From: an uncultured Burkholderiales bacterium
GTDB taxonomy: Bacteria > Pseudomonadota > Gammaproteobacteria > Burkholderiales > Burkholderiaceae_C
Direction of reading: 5' to 3'
Length of the DNA: 64,000 bases
NCBI GenBank assembly: GCA_903828695.1
Contig: CAIKNE010000126.1
Span: 1 to 64,000 of the forward strand
The notes beneath the pieces were generated by a model. The model saw only the letters and a program-made list of their open reading frames with translations. It ran no database searches and was not told the origin of the DNA. Of the stretch, positions 1 through 9,684 are shown one piece after another (within the stretch, counting starts at the first letter, position 1; each line of letters opens with the position of its first letter). Both the position numbers and the translations under genes were made by a program.

Positions 1-777
1 CAGTCCAGCAACTTGCCCACTTGATAAGTACTGAAACTGAGTGGTTGAAAGCGCCAATAACTGCGAGGTTGTAAATGCATCTATGCTGGCGTTGGATAGA
101 GCTTGAATTTGCAAGCTTGTCAACTGACTCATCGAAGCAGTTGAGAGAGCTTGTAGATTACTGGTCGTCAAAGCCTGCATTTGCACTGAGCTAAACGCAG
201 CTAACTGGTACGCTGAGATACTTGCACTCTGAGTAGAAGTCACTGCCAATATCTCTGCAGTGCCCAAACCACTTATCGCTTGAGGTGATAGCGCTTGAAA
301 CTGATTGCTAGACAAAGCTTGTATGGACTGCTGCGTCAATCCGCTGGCTTGCTGCGAACTCAGCGTATTCAATTGTCCAGTCGAGAGTGTTTTAATTTGA
401 TTGGTCGACAAGGCAAAAATTTGTGACGAACTAAGAGCCGCAATTTGCGTTGTTGTCAGCGCATTTATGCCTGTAGTTGCTATTGCAGCGATTTGCCTAC
501 TACTGAGTGTAGAGATTTGCGCCGTTGATAATGCCGCAACACCACTTGTGCTCAATGATGCGATTTGAGTAGAACTTAGAGTTGTGACCTGTGGCAGCGT
601 AAATGCCAAAATTTGAGCCGTCATCAAACCGTTAACTTGAGAGGATGTCAGAGCACTGACAAATGATGTCGACAGCGTCCTAATTTGATCCGTACTGATT
701 TGATCAATCTGACTTGTAGTCAAAATCGACACCTCAGCAGAAGACAAGTTGGTTATAAATGCAGCGTTAATAGACAT
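1..777 (-). CDS. N-terminal part of a long octapeptide-repeat protein (partial, runs off left end)
   Basis: The minus-strand frame is open from an ATG at 777 to base 1 (259 codons, no stop), so the C-terminus lies outside the window. A TAA lies directly upstream of the ATG, so this is the first possible start; no good Shine-Dalgarno is visible. After a 10-residue head, residues 11-258 split without any insertion or deletion into 31 consecutive 8-residue units with consensus L-[ST]-[ST]-x-Q-[IVL]-x-[AT] (for example LSTAQIST, LTTTQIAA, LSSSQIFA). No signal peptide or membrane segment is seen in this part. I recall similar LTTAQI-type octads in very large, possibly type I-secreted surface proteins of Burkholderiales, but function is unknown. 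The repeat and frame are seen directly; a surface role is inference. Length and C-terminal domains cannot be judged here. Confidence 0.8.
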   Translation of the reverse strand, partial: MSINAAFITNLSSAEVSILTTSQIDQISTDQIRTLSTSFVSALTSSQVNGLMTAQILAFTLPQVTTLSSTQIASLSTSGVAALSTAQISTLSSRQIAAIATTGINALTTTQIAALSSSQIFALSTNQIKTLSTGQLNTLSSQQASGLTQQSIQALSSNQFQALSPQAISGLGTAEILAVTSTQSASISAYQLAAFSSVQMQALTTSNLQALSTASMSQLTSLQIQALSNASIDAFTTSQLLALSTTQFQYLSSGQVAGL

Positions 778-1228
778 TTAAAGGACGCCAATCAGTGAAA
801 CTAGTGCCAGTAGCTGACTAGTTCGGGTTAAAAACAAAACACTACACATACCCATACGATACCCCCATCCAAGCAGTCCAAAAGTCAACACTCTCTTTGT
901 TTATTCTTGAGTCAATGGGGAGATACAAACGGCATTCGATTTTCACAAATGAATTTATAGCCTCTTATTAATCGACCAAAAGCGTCAATTCTTTAGGGTA
1001 TTTCATTTATATTTTTGAAAAAATACTCCAAATGAGTACATAAGTACTGAATAATCAAATAACCTTGAATGACTCTTCCTCATAAGCTCGGTTTTGCTCA
1101 TATTTTTCACACTTAATTATTACAAAAGTACTGTTTTAATGGTTTTTATGAACTTTGGAAGCCAAGCGACAAAATTACATTCCAACGATTACCTTCTATT
1201 TTTATAATTAAGGAAAATATCCGTTATT
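778..1228. other. AT-rich intergenic gap between divergent genes
   Basis: No gene is supported in these 451 bases. The stretch is AT-rich and separates the minus-strand octad-repeat gene from the plus-strand oxygenase-like gene, so promoters for both should lie here. One small hairpin is visible: AACTAGT at 799-805 and ACTAGTT at 817-823 (7-bp arms, 11-base loop), which would sit in the 5' leader of the repeat-protein gene. I see no confident -35/-10 pair and no RNA gene. Confidence 0.5.
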
Positions 1229-1243
1229 TTGGGTTGTTTGCAA

Positions 1244-1819
1244 ATGAATCAAATCCTAGACCTTGATATCACTAAAGTAGCAGTTCCGCTGCAATTACCG
1301 ATTTTCTGCTGCGATTTAAAGTCATATGAGAATGAGCTTCAACTAGCAAAAGAAGCTGTCTATGAGCTTCAGATATCACACCCAGAATCAACTCCCTCAA
1401 ATGTAAAAGCCACCTACTCCAGCTCCTATAAGAGTCACCTCCTCAACCCAAAGCTATTACCACTCACTGAGTTGGTGATGAAGATAGCAAAGAAGGTCTC
1501 TAAAGAAACTCTGAGTTGTGATCTTGACGCGGTAAATGTTGGCCTATTCATTGCAGATTGTTGGTGCGCTGTCTATGAAAAGTCGGATGAGACCATACCC
1601 CACAACCATTTTCCGTCAGACTTTTCTGCAGTTGTTTATTTGGAAGCAGAGCCACAAAGTGCGCCTATTATTTTTGCCAACTCGATTTTGGTAAAACCAA
1701 TTCCTGGATCCCTGGTTTTATTTCCTGGAATTTTGAACCATCATGTCCCCCCAACAGAAGCTCGTCGCGTTGTTGTAGCAATGAACATATTTAAAGTGCC
1801 ACGCGTTACAGGACCTTAA
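1244..1819 (+). CDS. 2OG-Fe(II) oxygenase-like protein
   Basis: A protein of 191 residues from the ATG at 1244. An in-frame TTG at 1229, with AAGGA about 14 bases upstream, would add five residues, and the start is uncertain. The C-terminal half resembles the putative 2OG-Fe(II) oxygenase family with a double-stranded beta-helix core: a proximal His motif (IPHNHFPSDFSAVVYL), then a turn ending in LVLFPGILNHHVPP with the distal His, followed by paired Arg that would bind the 2-oxoglutarate carboxylate. The HxH followed by Asp four residues later could supply the iron ligands. The substrate is unknown. It is transcribed away from the octad-repeat gene and converges on uvrD. Its AT-rich flank suggests an accessory location. 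The family call rests on motif recognition; any link to the neighbouring repeat protein is speculation. Confidence 0.6.
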   Translation: MNQILDLDITKVAVPLQLPIFCCDLKSYENELQLAKEAVYELQISHPESTPSNVKATYSSSYKSHLLNPKLLPLTELVMKIAKKVSKETLSCDLDAVNVGLFIADCWCAVYEKSDETIPHNHFPSDFSAVVYLEAEPQSAPIIFANSILVKPIPGSLVLFPGILNHHVPPTEARRVVVAMNIFKVPRVTGP

Positions 1820-1841
1820 TGAAGCCTTGCTTTTTTAAGTT

Positions 1842-4292
1842 TTAGTTCTCGACTTGCGTTAATTTAGCAACCGACAGTGCGAGCCATTTGATTCCATGCC
1901 TAGGAAAATTAACCTGCGCACGTGCATCCTCTCCGCTACCCTCAACAGAGATGACCTTGCCTTCTCCAAATTTAGAGTGAAATACGGGAACACCCACCTG
2001 AACCCACTGATTAGGGCCTTCCTTAGGGCGCTGAACAACGGGTTGCAATGGGGCGCTTGCATTAGCCCGTTTATAAGGACTAGAGTTTGAATAACTAGAA
2101 CTCTTAGAGCCCCCAGAATCCCACGCTCCCCAAGTCGGCAAAGGTGCTGCGACCTTTGGCGGGGTCAAGGATTTAAGTGCGTGATCTGGTAATTCATCAA
2201 TAAATCGAGAACGAATGTTGTACCTTGTCTGTCCATGCAACATTCGGGTTTGGGAATGACTTAAATACAAACGTCGTCTAGCGCGCGTGATAGCCACATA
2301 CATCAAACGCCTCTCCTCCTCTAAACCGTTGTAGTCATTCATGGAGTTCTCATGAGGGAATAAACCCTCCTCGAGTCCAGTGATAAAAACACAGTCAAAC
2401 TCTAAACCCTTAGCGGCATGAACCGTCATTAGCTGCACCGCCTCATGTCCAGCTTGCGCCTGGTTATCCCCCGCCTCAAGCGCAGCGTGAGTTAAAAACG
2501 CAATTAATGGGGATTGGGTCTCGCCCGTATCTTCGTTGGTAAATGTAAGTGCTGAGCTTGAGGGCGGGGCCTCTTCGTTAGAATTTTCTTGCGCGCTGGG
2601 TGTACTATTTTTTTGTGCCACAGCGATTGCGTCTCGACCAAACCCCTCTAGCATCACAAAACTCTGCGCTGCATTAACCAACTCGAGTAAGTTCTCTACT
2701 CGATCAGCTCCCTCGCGCTCCGTCTTGTAATGCTCAACCAGTTTGGATTGATCAAGCACCAACTCAACAATATCTTTTAGAGTGCAGTTAACAGCTTGTA
2801 CTCCAATTTCGTTAATAAGCGTAATAAAAGCGGTTAAGTTAGTCCCAGCTTTACCGCTCATAAGTGGCACAGCCTCGTAAAGCGATAAACCCCTCTCTCT
2901 TGCAATGTCGGTTAATTGTTCTAAGGTTCTAGCCCCAATCCCTCTTGCAGGAAAGTTGACGACTCGCAAAAAACTGGTGTCATCGCTTGGGTTTTCTAAC
3001 AACCTCAGATAAGCCAAAGCACTTTTAATTTCTGCTCGCTCAAAAAATCGCAATCCGCCGTAAACTCTGTAGGGGACCGCGTTATTGAATAGAGTTGTCT
3101 CAATGACCCGACTTTGTGCGTTACTACGGTACAAAATGGCAACTTCACTCTTGTTCCCAATACCGCTTTGACCGTCTCCATTTTGCCCGTCACGGAGCAA
3201 TTGCTTAAGCTCCTCTACCAACCACTGAGCCTCCATCAGGTCAGTGGCTGTCTCTATGAGTCTCACCGGCTCACCGGCACCTTGATCGGTGTGTAAGTTC
3301 TTGCCGAGCCTAGTTTTGTTATGACTAATTAAGTGGTTAGCTGTATCTAAGATATTGCTGTGCGAGCGGTAATTTTGTTCTAACTTAATATGATGCTTAA
3401 CTTTAAATTGATCCACAAAATCGGCCATGTTTCCGACCCTGGCACCCCTAAAAGCATAGATGCTTTGATCATCATCTCCAACAGCAAACATACTTGAGCT
3501 CGGTCCACACAGCAATTTAAGCCACGCATATTGCAATTTATTGGTATCTTGGAACTCATCAATCAACAAATGTTTAAAGCGGGTTTGATAATGGACTCTA
3601 AGGGGTTCGTTATCCCTCAATAACTCATAGGAGCGCAACATCAATTCTGCAAAATCTACAACACCCTCTTTTTGACACTGCGCTTCGTAGAGTTGATAAA
3701 GCTCTACCAATTTACGCGTGTCTGAGTCTTTAACAATGATTTGCTCGGGCCTAAGACCCTCTTCCTTTGAGCCTGCAATGAACCACATGGTTTGCTTAGC
3801 CGGGTAACGCTCATCATCTACTTTAAATTCTTTATAAAGCCGTTTGATGCACGAGAGTTGATCCTGGGTATCAAGAATTTGAAAAGCCTGGGGCAAATTA
3901 GCAAGTTTCCAGTGCGCTCGCAAAAATCTATTACACAAACCGTGAAAGGTTCCAATCCACATTCCTTTTGCATGAATGGGCAACATGGTCGAGAGTCTGG
4001 TTAGCATCTCTTTCGCTGCTTTATTCGTAAAGGTCACGCCCAAAATTCCGCCTGGTGAGACCTGACCCGTCTGAAGTAGCCATGCAATACGTGTCGTTAA
4101 GACTCTCGTTTTACCCGATCCTGCTCCAGCTAAGATGAGTGCGTGCTCACATGGCAACTCTACCGCAGCTCGCTGCTCCGCATTGAGTCCACGAGTGAGG
4201 CCAGAACCGGCATGAAATATGTCCGAATTTTCTCCCTCTATATCGTTGTGGCTGTGCGTTGAACCCAAATCGTCTGTGTGTATTTCTTGCAT
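1842..4292 (-). CDS. uvrD: ATP-dependent DNA helicase UvrD/Rep family
   Basis: A superfamily 1A 3'-5' DNA helicase of 816 residues that unwinds DNA in nucleotide excision and mismatch repair. Seen in order: Q-motif region LNAEQRAAV, Walker A GAGSGKT at about residues 56-62, motif Ia FTNKAAKEM, Walker B LLIDEFQDT, motif III VGDDDQSIYAFRGA, motif IV EQNYRS, motif V TVHAAKGLEFDCVF and motif VI EERRLMYVAITRAR. The last 50 residues form the UvrD/PcrA C-terminal tail (a small basic Tudor-like domain). The first 35 or so residues before the Q motif are an acidic extension not typical of the family, and the true start may be further in. A Ser/Glu-rich insert near residues 565-595 lies in the 2B region. 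It is transcribed divergently from guaC, across about 175 bases. Confidence 0.95.
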   Translation of the reverse strand: MQEIHTDDLGSTHSHNDIEGENSDIFHAGSGLTRGLNAEQRAAVELPCEHALILAGAGSGKTRVLTTRIAWLLQTGQVSPGGILGVTFTNKAAKEMLTRLSTMLPIHAKGMWIGTFHGLCNRFLRAHWKLANLPQAFQILDTQDQLSCIKRLYKEFKVDDERYPAKQTMWFIAGSKEEGLRPEQIIVKDSDTRKLVELYQLYEAQCQKEGVVDFAELMLRSYELLRDNEPLRVHYQTRFKHLLIDEFQDTNKLQYAWLKLLCGPSSSMFAVGDDDQSIYAFRGARVGNMADFVDQFKVKHHIKLEQNYRSHSNILDTANHLISHNKTRLGKNLHTDQGAGEPVRLIETATDLMEAQWLVEELKQLLRDGQNGDGQSGIGNKSEVAILYRSNAQSRVIETTLFNNAVPYRVYGGLRFFERAEIKSALAYLRLLENPSDDTSFLRVVNFPARGIGARTLEQLTDIARERGLSLYEAVPLMSGKAGTNLTAFITLINEIGVQAVNCTLKDIVELVLDQSKLVEHYKTEREGADRVENLLELVNAAQSFVMLEGFGRDAIAVAQKNSTPSAQENSNEEAPPSSSALTFTNEDTGETQSPLIAFLTHAALEAGDNQAQAGHEAVQLMTVHAAKGLEFDCVFITGLEEGLFPHENSMNDYNGLEEERRLMYVAITRARRRLYLSHSQTRMLHGQTRYNIRSRFIDELPDHALKSLTPPKVAAPLPTWGAWDSGGSKSSSYSNSSPYKRANASAPLQPVVQRPKEGPNQWVQVGVPVFHSKFGEGKVISVEGSGEDARAQVNFPRHGIKWLALSVAKLTQVEN

Positions 4293-4468
4293 TCTTCAAT
4301 TGTAGGTTTAACTAGGTGATTTACCGCAGATATTCGCAAAGACTTTGAAGCACATCTGATATAGCAGTAGAATCAGAAACCGGGCCCAAGTATTCAGCGT
4401 CCGGTTTACTCAAATCTGACCGACCAAGCGCCCCCTTCGTATTTTTAACCTGTTTTGGAGCTTGGCGC

Positions 4469-5446
4469 ATGGAAATATTCGATTACGAAAATATACTTCT
4501 TCTTCCCCGTAAATGCAGAGTTGAGAGCCGCTCACAGTGCGACTCCTCAGTATCCCTAGGTGGTCATACCTTTAAAATTCCAGTTGTACCGGCCAATATG
4601 AAAACCGTGGTTGACGAGTCCATTTGTGAATGGCTTGCTGAAAATGGCTATTTCTATGTCATGCATAGATTTGATTTAGATTGCGTGAAATTCGTTAAGT
4701 CCATGAAAAGCAAAAATCTTTTCGCCTCCATCTCCCTTGGCGTGAAAGATGCTGACTACAAGCTAGTCGATCAACTTGTCGCACTCGGGCTTAGTCCAGA
4801 ATTTATAACGATTGATATTGCACACGGTCACTCAGATACAGTGCAAAAAATGATTGTTTATCTCAAAGCAAAGCTGCCCAAATCCTTCATCATTGCTGGC
4901 AATGTAGGCACCCCTGAGGCCGTGATCGACCTGGAAAACTGGGGTGCGGACGCAACCAAGGTCGGGATTGGTCCCGGCAAAGTCTGCATTACTAAAATCA
5001 AAACCGGTTTCGGCACAGGCGGTTGGCAGCTCTCAGCGCTCAAGTGGTGTGCGCGCGTTGCAACCAAGCCCATCATTGCTGACGGCGGTATACGTGAGCA
5101 CGGAGACATTGCCAAAAGCATTCGTTTTGGTGCCACCATGATCATGATTGGCTCTATGCTTGCTGGTCATGAGGAGAGCCCGGGACAAACCGTTGAAGTT
5201 GACGGCAAAAGGTACAAAGAGTACTACGGGAGCGCGAGCGACTTTAACAAGGGCGAATACAAACACGTCGAAGGCAAGCGTATCCTAGAGCCCATTAAAG
5301 GACACCTCAAAGATACACTTCGTGAAATGCAAGAGGATATACAAAGCTCCATCTCCTATGCAGGTGGATTGAAGCTGATGGATATAAGACGTGTTAACTA
5401 CGTAACTTTGGGCGGAGACAATGCTGGCGAGCACCTTTTGATGTAA
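4469..5446 (+). CDS. guaC: GMP reductase
   Basis: Converts GMP to IMP with NADPH, releasing ammonia, in purine interconversion. The 325-residue sequence is a complete IMPDH/GMPR TIM barrel without CBS domains. The N-terminus ([13 protein letters not shown]) and the catalytic loop [11 protein letters not shown], with Cys at about 173, followed by [10 protein letters not shown], match the GuaC type best known from Bacillus and Lactobacillus rather than the E. coli type. The [19 protein letters not shown] phosphate-binding segment and the mobile-flap region near EYYGSAS are present. It stands alone: divergent from uvrD, convergent with acnB, and closed by its own strong terminator. The stand-alone cassette and subtype make horizontal transfer possible, but this is inference and the subtype also occurs in other proteobacteria. 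Confidence 0.92.
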   Translation: MEIFDYENILLLPRKCRVESRSQCDSSVSLGGHTFKIPVVPANMKTVVDESICEWLAENGYFYVMHRFDLDCVKFVKSMKSKNLFASISLGVKDADYKLVDQLVALGLSPEFITIDIAHGHSDTVQKMIVYLKAKLPKSFIIAGNVGTPEAVIDLENWGADATKVGIGPGKVCITKIKTGFGTGGWQLSALKWCARVATKPIIADGGIREHGDIAKSIRFGATMIMIGSMLAGHEESPGQTVEVDGKRYKEYYGSASDFNKGEYKHVEGKRILEPIKGHLKDTLREMQEDIQSSISYAGGLKLMDIRRVNYVTLGGDNAGEHLLM

Positions 5447-5470
5447 TTCTTAGTGAATTCACCGCACATA

Positions 5471-5507
5471 AAAAAGGGCCATCGCAATTTGCTTTGGCCC
5501 TTTTTTT
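5471..5507 (+). terminator. Rho-independent terminator after guaC
   Basis: AAAAAGGGCCA at 5471-5481 pairs with TGGCCCTTTTT at 5495-5505 around a 13-base loop and is followed by a T run. The A run on the 5' side would also let it act on minus-strand transcripts leaving acnB, so it is probably bidirectional between two convergent genes. Confidence 0.85.
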
Positions 5508-5544
5508 ATGGGGTATGGTCTTTAAGGCAACCACCCCATCAAAA

Positions 5545-8130
5545 TCAAGATGCTACGTGATCGGCAACATCCTTGTAATGATCAATTTGGTCAAAGTTCA
5601 AGTACTTGTAAATTGAAGTTTCATTTGCGTTGAGCACACCCGTATCTGTTAGATACTCCGCCTTCGTTGGGATTCTTCCCAGCTTAGATGCGACAGCGGA
5701 TAACTCCGCAGAGCCCAGGTATACGTTGGTATTCTTACCCAAACGGTTGGGGAAGTTACGGGTGCTGGTTGACATCACTGTTGCACCTTCCTTAACCTGC
5801 GCTTGATTACCCATACACAGCGAGCAGCCCGGCATCTCCATACGAGCGCCTGCAGCACCAAAGACACCGTAATGCCCCTCTAGCGTAAGTTGCTCAGCGT
5901 CCATTTTGGTTGGTGGAGCCATCCAAAGTTTGACTGGGATGTCTCGCTTGCCCTCAAGAAGTTTAGAGGCCGCACGGAAATGTCCAATGTTGGTCATACA
6001 AGAACCGATGAATACTTCATCAATTTTTTGGCCCGCAACATCTGATAATGTTTTAGCATCATCTGGGTCATTTGGACAGCAAACAATTGGCTCAGTTATC
6101 TCAGCCAAGTCAATCTCAATAACGGCCGTATATTGGGCGTCTTTGTCCGCCTGCAATAGATCCGGCTTTTTAAGCCAAGCTTCCATTGCTTGGATACGAC
6201 GAGTGATAGTTCTTGCATCACTATACCCTTGGGCGATCATATTCTTGAGTAAAACAATATTACTGTGAATATATTCAATGATGGGTTCTTTGTTCAAATG
6301 CACTGTACAACCAGCTGCAGAGCGCTCTGCAGAGGCATCAGACAATTCAAACGCTTGTTCAACCTTAAGGTCTGAGAGGCCTTCGATTTCAAGAATTCGG
6401 CCAGAGAAAATATTTTTCTTACCCTTTTTCTCAACCGTCAAAAGCCCTTGCTTGATTGCATACAAAGGGATTGCGTGGACCAAGTCCCTGAGCGTTACGC
6501 CGGGTTGCATTTTGCCCTTGAACCTGACTAAAACAGACTCGGGCATATCTAGGGGCATCACACCCGTTGCAGCTGCAAAGGCAACCAGACCTGAGCCGGC
6601 GGGAAAGCTGATGCCGATTGGGAAACGCGTATGACTGTCTCCCCCGGTTCCAACTGTGTCTGGCAAGAGCATCCTGTTGAGCCACGAGTGGATAATGCCG
6701 TCACCGGGTTTCAGGGAAATGCCACCGCGTGTACTGATGAAATCAGGCAACTCATGGTGCATTTTCACATCAACTGGTTTAGGGTAAGCTGCAGTGTGGC
6801 AGAAAGACTGCATAACCAAATCTGAGGAGAAACCCAGGCAGGCCAAGTCTTTTAACTCATCACGCGTCATCGGACCCGTCGTATCTTGTGAACCAACAGA
6901 AGTCATGCGCGGCTCACAATAAGTGCCTGGCAACACGCCTTTGCCCTCAGGTAGTCCACAGGCTCTACCCACCATTTTTTGAGCAAGTGTGAATCCATGA
7001 GTTGTTTGAGCAGGTACTTTAGGCAATCTAAACAAAGTTGACGCTGGGAGTCCGAGCGCTTCGCGTGCTTTAGCTGTCAGTCCCCGCCCGATGATTAAAG
7101 GTATACGTCCACCCGCACGAACCTCATCAAACAAGACTTCACTCTTTACCTCAAACTCAGCAATCACTTTGCCGCCTTTGAGCGCTTTACCTTCATAAGG
7201 TCTGAGCTCAATTTCATCACCCATATTCATCTGACTTACATCAAGCTCAATTGGGAGTGCGCCTGCGTCTTCCATTGTGTTGTAGAAAATAGGTGCGATT
7301 TTGTTACCTAAACAAACTCCGCCAAAGCGTTTATTGGGCACGAATGGAATGTCTTCGCCGGTAAACCAAAGTACGCTATTGGTTGCTGACTTACGTGAGG
7401 AACCCGTTCCGACAACATCACCTACGTACGCAACCAAATTGCCCTTAGCACGAAGATCTTCAATAAACTTCACAGGACCTCTCTTGCCGTCCTCTTCTGG
7501 GGTGATGCCGTCACGTTTGTTTTTCAACATTGCGAGCGCATGCAATGGAATATCAGGTCTACTCCATGCGTCAGGTGCTGGTGACAGATCATCCGTATTG
7601 GTCTCGCCCGTTACTTTGAGAACTGTTAACTTGATACTCTTTGCAAGCTCTGGACGGGAGGTAAACCACTCAGCATCGGCCCAACTCTGAAGTACATTTT
7701 TTGCGTGCTGGTTACCCTTGTCTGCCTTTTCTTTAACGTCATGAAATTGATCAAACATCAAAAGTGTCTTCTTCAGACCATCGGCTGCAACTGCTCCTAA
7801 CTCTTTATCGTCCAACAAATCGATTAGAGGCGTGAGGTTGTATCCACCAAGCATGGTGCTCAAGAGTTCAGTTGCTTTCGCCTTAGAAATCAATGCACAG
7901 GGTATAGTTCCCTTGGCTACGGCGGCTAAAAATGAAGCCTTAACTTTTGCCGCGTCATCAACGCCTGCTGGAACTCTATGCGTAATAAGGTCAACTAATG
8001 TCGCCTCTTCGCCCTTAGGAGGCGCCTTGAGCAACTCAATTAGCTCTGCGGTTTGTTGAGCCGTTAAAGGCAGTGGTGGAATTCCTAACGCAGCGCGCTC
8101 TTTTAAATGATCACGATAAGCCGACAACAT
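5545..8130 (-). CDS. acnB: Aconitate hydratase B
   Basis: Interconverts citrate and isocitrate in the TCA cycle; cytoplasmic 4Fe-4S enzyme. The 861 residues are close to the usual AcnB length (865 in E. coli) and start with the HEAT-like N-terminal domain ([16 protein letters not shown]), followed by the swivelling domain and the catalytic core. The cluster ligands are visible: Cys about 711 in GSCMTNIG and Cys 769/772 in [15 protein letters not shown] Shine-Dalgarno precedes the ATG. It belongs to a minus-strand block with mdh and a CitE-like lyase, opposite the sdh-gltA block, so four TCA-cycle steps are encoded together. In E. coli the apo-form binds mRNA; nothing here tests that. Confidence 0.97.
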   Translation of the reverse strand: MLSAYRDHLKERAALGIPPLPLTAQQTAELIELLKAPPKGEEATLVDLITHRVPAGVDDAAKVKASFLAAVAKGTIPCALISKAKATELLSTMLGGYNLTPLIDLLDDKELGAVAADGLKKTLLMFDQFHDVKEKADKGNQHAKNVLQSWADAEWFTSRPELAKSIKLTVLKVTGETNTDDLSPAPDAWSRPDIPLHALAMLKNKRDGITPEEDGKRGPVKFIEDLRAKGNLVAYVGDVVGTGSSRKSATNSVLWFTGEDIPFVPNKRFGGVCLGNKIAPIFYNTMEDAGALPIELDVSQMNMGDEIELRPYEGKALKGGKVIAEFEVKSEVLFDEVRAGGRIPLIIGRGLTAKAREALGLPASTLFRLPKVPAQTTHGFTLAQKMVGRACGLPEGKGVLPGTYCEPRMTSVGSQDTTGPMTRDELKDLACLGFSSDLVMQSFCHTAAYPKPVDVKMHHELPDFISTRGGISLKPGDGIIHSWLNRMLLPDTVGTGGDSHTRFPIGISFPAGSGLVAFAAATGVMPLDMPESVLVRFKGKMQPGVTLRDLVHAIPLYAIKQGLLTVEKKGKKNIFSGRILEIEGLSDLKVEQAFELSDASAERSAAGCTVHLNKEPIIEYIHSNIVLLKNMIAQGYSDARTITRRIQAMEAWLKKPDLLQADKDAQYTAVIEIDLAEITEPIVCCPNDPDDAKTLSDVAGQKIDEVFIGSCMTNIGHFRAASKLLEGKRDIPVKLWMAPPTKMDAEQLTLEGHYGVFGAAGARMEMPGCSLCMGNQAQVKEGATVMSTSTRNFPNRLGKNTNVYLGSAELSAVASKLGRIPTKAEYLTDTGVLNANETSIYKYLNFDQIDHYKDVADHVAS

Positions 8131-8187
8131 AAAACTTCTCCTAACTAATTACAAAAAATAAAACCAGTTCTTTTATGACTCAAAAAC

Positions 8188-8664
8188 TCATTTACGAGCA
8201 AAAGCCGGTTCGGGCTCAAGTATGTTGATGGGAGGCGCCAACTTCATCGCCTCTGACACAGCAAACTGACCGGGGCTTTTGCATTCGTCCGCCTGTCGGC
8301 GTCCTAGTTTTGTATTCATGAGCATTGATTTGTTGGATAACTGAATCCACACAGCACCGTTTAGCTCATCCTCCAAGCGTATCGCGCCTGTTGAGGTTTT
8401 AACGGGCGTTAAATGATAACGCTCGTTTTTATATTCCAAATAAAAATGAGTGGGAGACTTTGGATCAGCTTCAAGCTTTACCCATTGACCTAACTCACAG
8501 GGCAATTTACCGACATGCACTTGCTCCGCTATTGCAGCTATGGTTGCTATGTCTGAGGGGAATTGCGGAGCGTTAATCGCCCTATCTTTTTCCGACTGCC
8601 CATGAGCAGAAAAAGCAAACACCATCATCATTAAAGCAGCTAACTTGTTCATATATGGCTTCAC
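8188..8664 (-). CDS. Small exported protein of unknown function
   Basis: I do not recognise a named family. The 158-residue product starts at a GTG, supported by GGAG eight bases upstream; an ATG four codons later is an alternative. The N-terminus is a clear Sec signal peptide (Lys, then LAALMMMVFAFSAHG, probable cleavage before QSEK). The mature part has two Cys (in LPCELGQW and ADECKSPG) that could form a periplasmic disulfide, and a WVKLEAD...FYLEYKNERYHL segment suggesting a small beta-rich fold. It sits between acnB and the CitE-like gene in the same orientation, only 21 bases from the latter, so it is probably co-transcribed with the mdh block. I recall a similar small exported protein at this place in other Burkholderiales. 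Confidence 0.75.
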   Translation of the reverse strand: MKPYMNKLAALMMMVFAFSAHGQSEKDRAINAPQFPSDIATIAAIAEQVHVGKLPCELGQWVKLEADPKSPTHFYLEYKNERYHLTPVKTSTGAIRLEDELNGAVWIQLSNKSMLMNTKLGRRQADECKSPGQFAVSEAMKLAPPINILEPEPAFARK

Positions 8665-8685
8665 TTTTTCTACTCCTATTTTGAG

Positions 8686-9681
8686 TTAGTGATTCTCTTG
8701 GAATAAGCGTTGTATTTCATTAGGCAATACCCGCCCAGTAGAGTGTGCCTTTTCTAACACGTTCCAAAAAAATCTGTAGCTTGCCCTATCGTGCAATTGT
8801 TTGTCAAAAGAGATGGGAGCCCAGTCAGCTTCTTGCGCCTGCAAAATTATCGCAGCGGCTCGCTCTACATCCTCCGCTTTAGGAGCAAAGGCTTCAATAA
8901 TAGGTCGTATTTGGTCCGGATGAATACTCCACATCCGCGTAAATCCAAGCTCCTGGCTTGCTTTTCGGGCGGCGTGACTTAACGCCTGTGTATTTTTATA
9001 CTCCGTCACAACACAATGTGATGGCACTTTACCATTGGCGTGACATGCCTCTGCGATTTCGAGCTTAGCCCTAAGCACCAATGGATGAGTAAATTGCCCC
9101 TCAATATCCATAGCACTGGCCGGAATAGCGCCTGAATGCGTGGACACAAAGTCCATCACGCCAAAACTGATGGAATGTACTCTTGGGTGAGCAGCCATTT
9201 CAAACACATTTGCGATTCCCTTGGGGGACTCGACCAAAATATGAATAGGGGTATGCGCTCCTCCAGCCTCGTTGACATGGTGCAAGGCCTGAGTGAGTTC
9301 CTCATAGGTGTCGACTTTAGGGAGCATCAAGTGGGTGATCTTGCGTCCCGCTGTTTTGAGAATGATTGCAACGTCTTGCTCAAAACTTGGGTGGTGTATC
9401 GGATGTACACGCACACCAATTCTTGCATTGGGTTTGGCGGCGTGAATCATTTCAGTCACCATTTGAGCGTGCTCAAGCTCGCCGCCCACAGGGGCACCGT
9501 CCTCGCAGTCTAGAGTGACATCAAAGACGCACACCCCAAACTCTTGCGTCAACTCCTCTTGAAGTTGGACGCTCTTTTTCATTCGAGCCTCCACCCCACA
9601 ATAGTGATCACAAACCGGCAACTTAATTTGACCGGCCTGTGCGGGCTCTAATATGTCCCTGGGGTGGTGGTGGCTCATCAT
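8686..9681 (-). CDS. HpcH/HpaI aldolase / citrate lyase beta-like CoA-ester lyase
   Basis: A 331-residue TIM-barrel protein of the CitE/malyl-CoA lyase family, which cleaves or forms (3S)-acyl-CoA esters such as malyl-CoA or citramalyl-CoA with Mg2+. Visible marks are the N-terminal VTLDCEDGAP acidic metal site, the RVHP motif, LMLPKVDTYEEL, ILVESPKGIANVFEM with a metal-binding Glu, and WSIHPDQIRPI near the C-terminus. No other citrate lyase subunits (alpha, gamma) are nearby, so it is not a classical citrate lyase. It starts three bases after mdh stops and is surely co-transcribed. Its position next to mdh and acnB suggests a role in malyl-CoA or glyoxylate metabolism. Exact substrate is not determinable from sequence. 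Confidence 0.85.
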   Translation of the reverse strand: MMSHHHPRDILEPAQAGQIKLPVCDHYCGVEARMKKSVQLQEELTQEFGVCVFDVTLDCEDGAPVGGELEHAQMVTEMIHAAKPNARIGVRVHPIHHPSFEQDVAIILKTAGRKITHLMLPKVDTYEELTQALHHVNEAGGAHTPIHILVESPKGIANVFEMAAHPRVHSISFGVMDFVSTHSGAIPASAMDIEGQFTHPLVLRAKLEIAEACHANGKVPSHCVVTEYKNTQALSHAARKASQELGFTRMWSIHPDQIRPIIEAFAPKAEDVERAAAIILQAQEADWAPISFDKQLHDRASYRFFWNVLEKAHSTGRVLPNEIQRLFQENH

Positions 9682-9684
9682 TAA

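Noticed and set aside
1..777. CRISPR or tandem-DNA-repeat array at the left end
   Set aside because: The periodicity is at the protein level (8 codons); DNA units are diverged and there are no conserved direct repeats with unique spacers.
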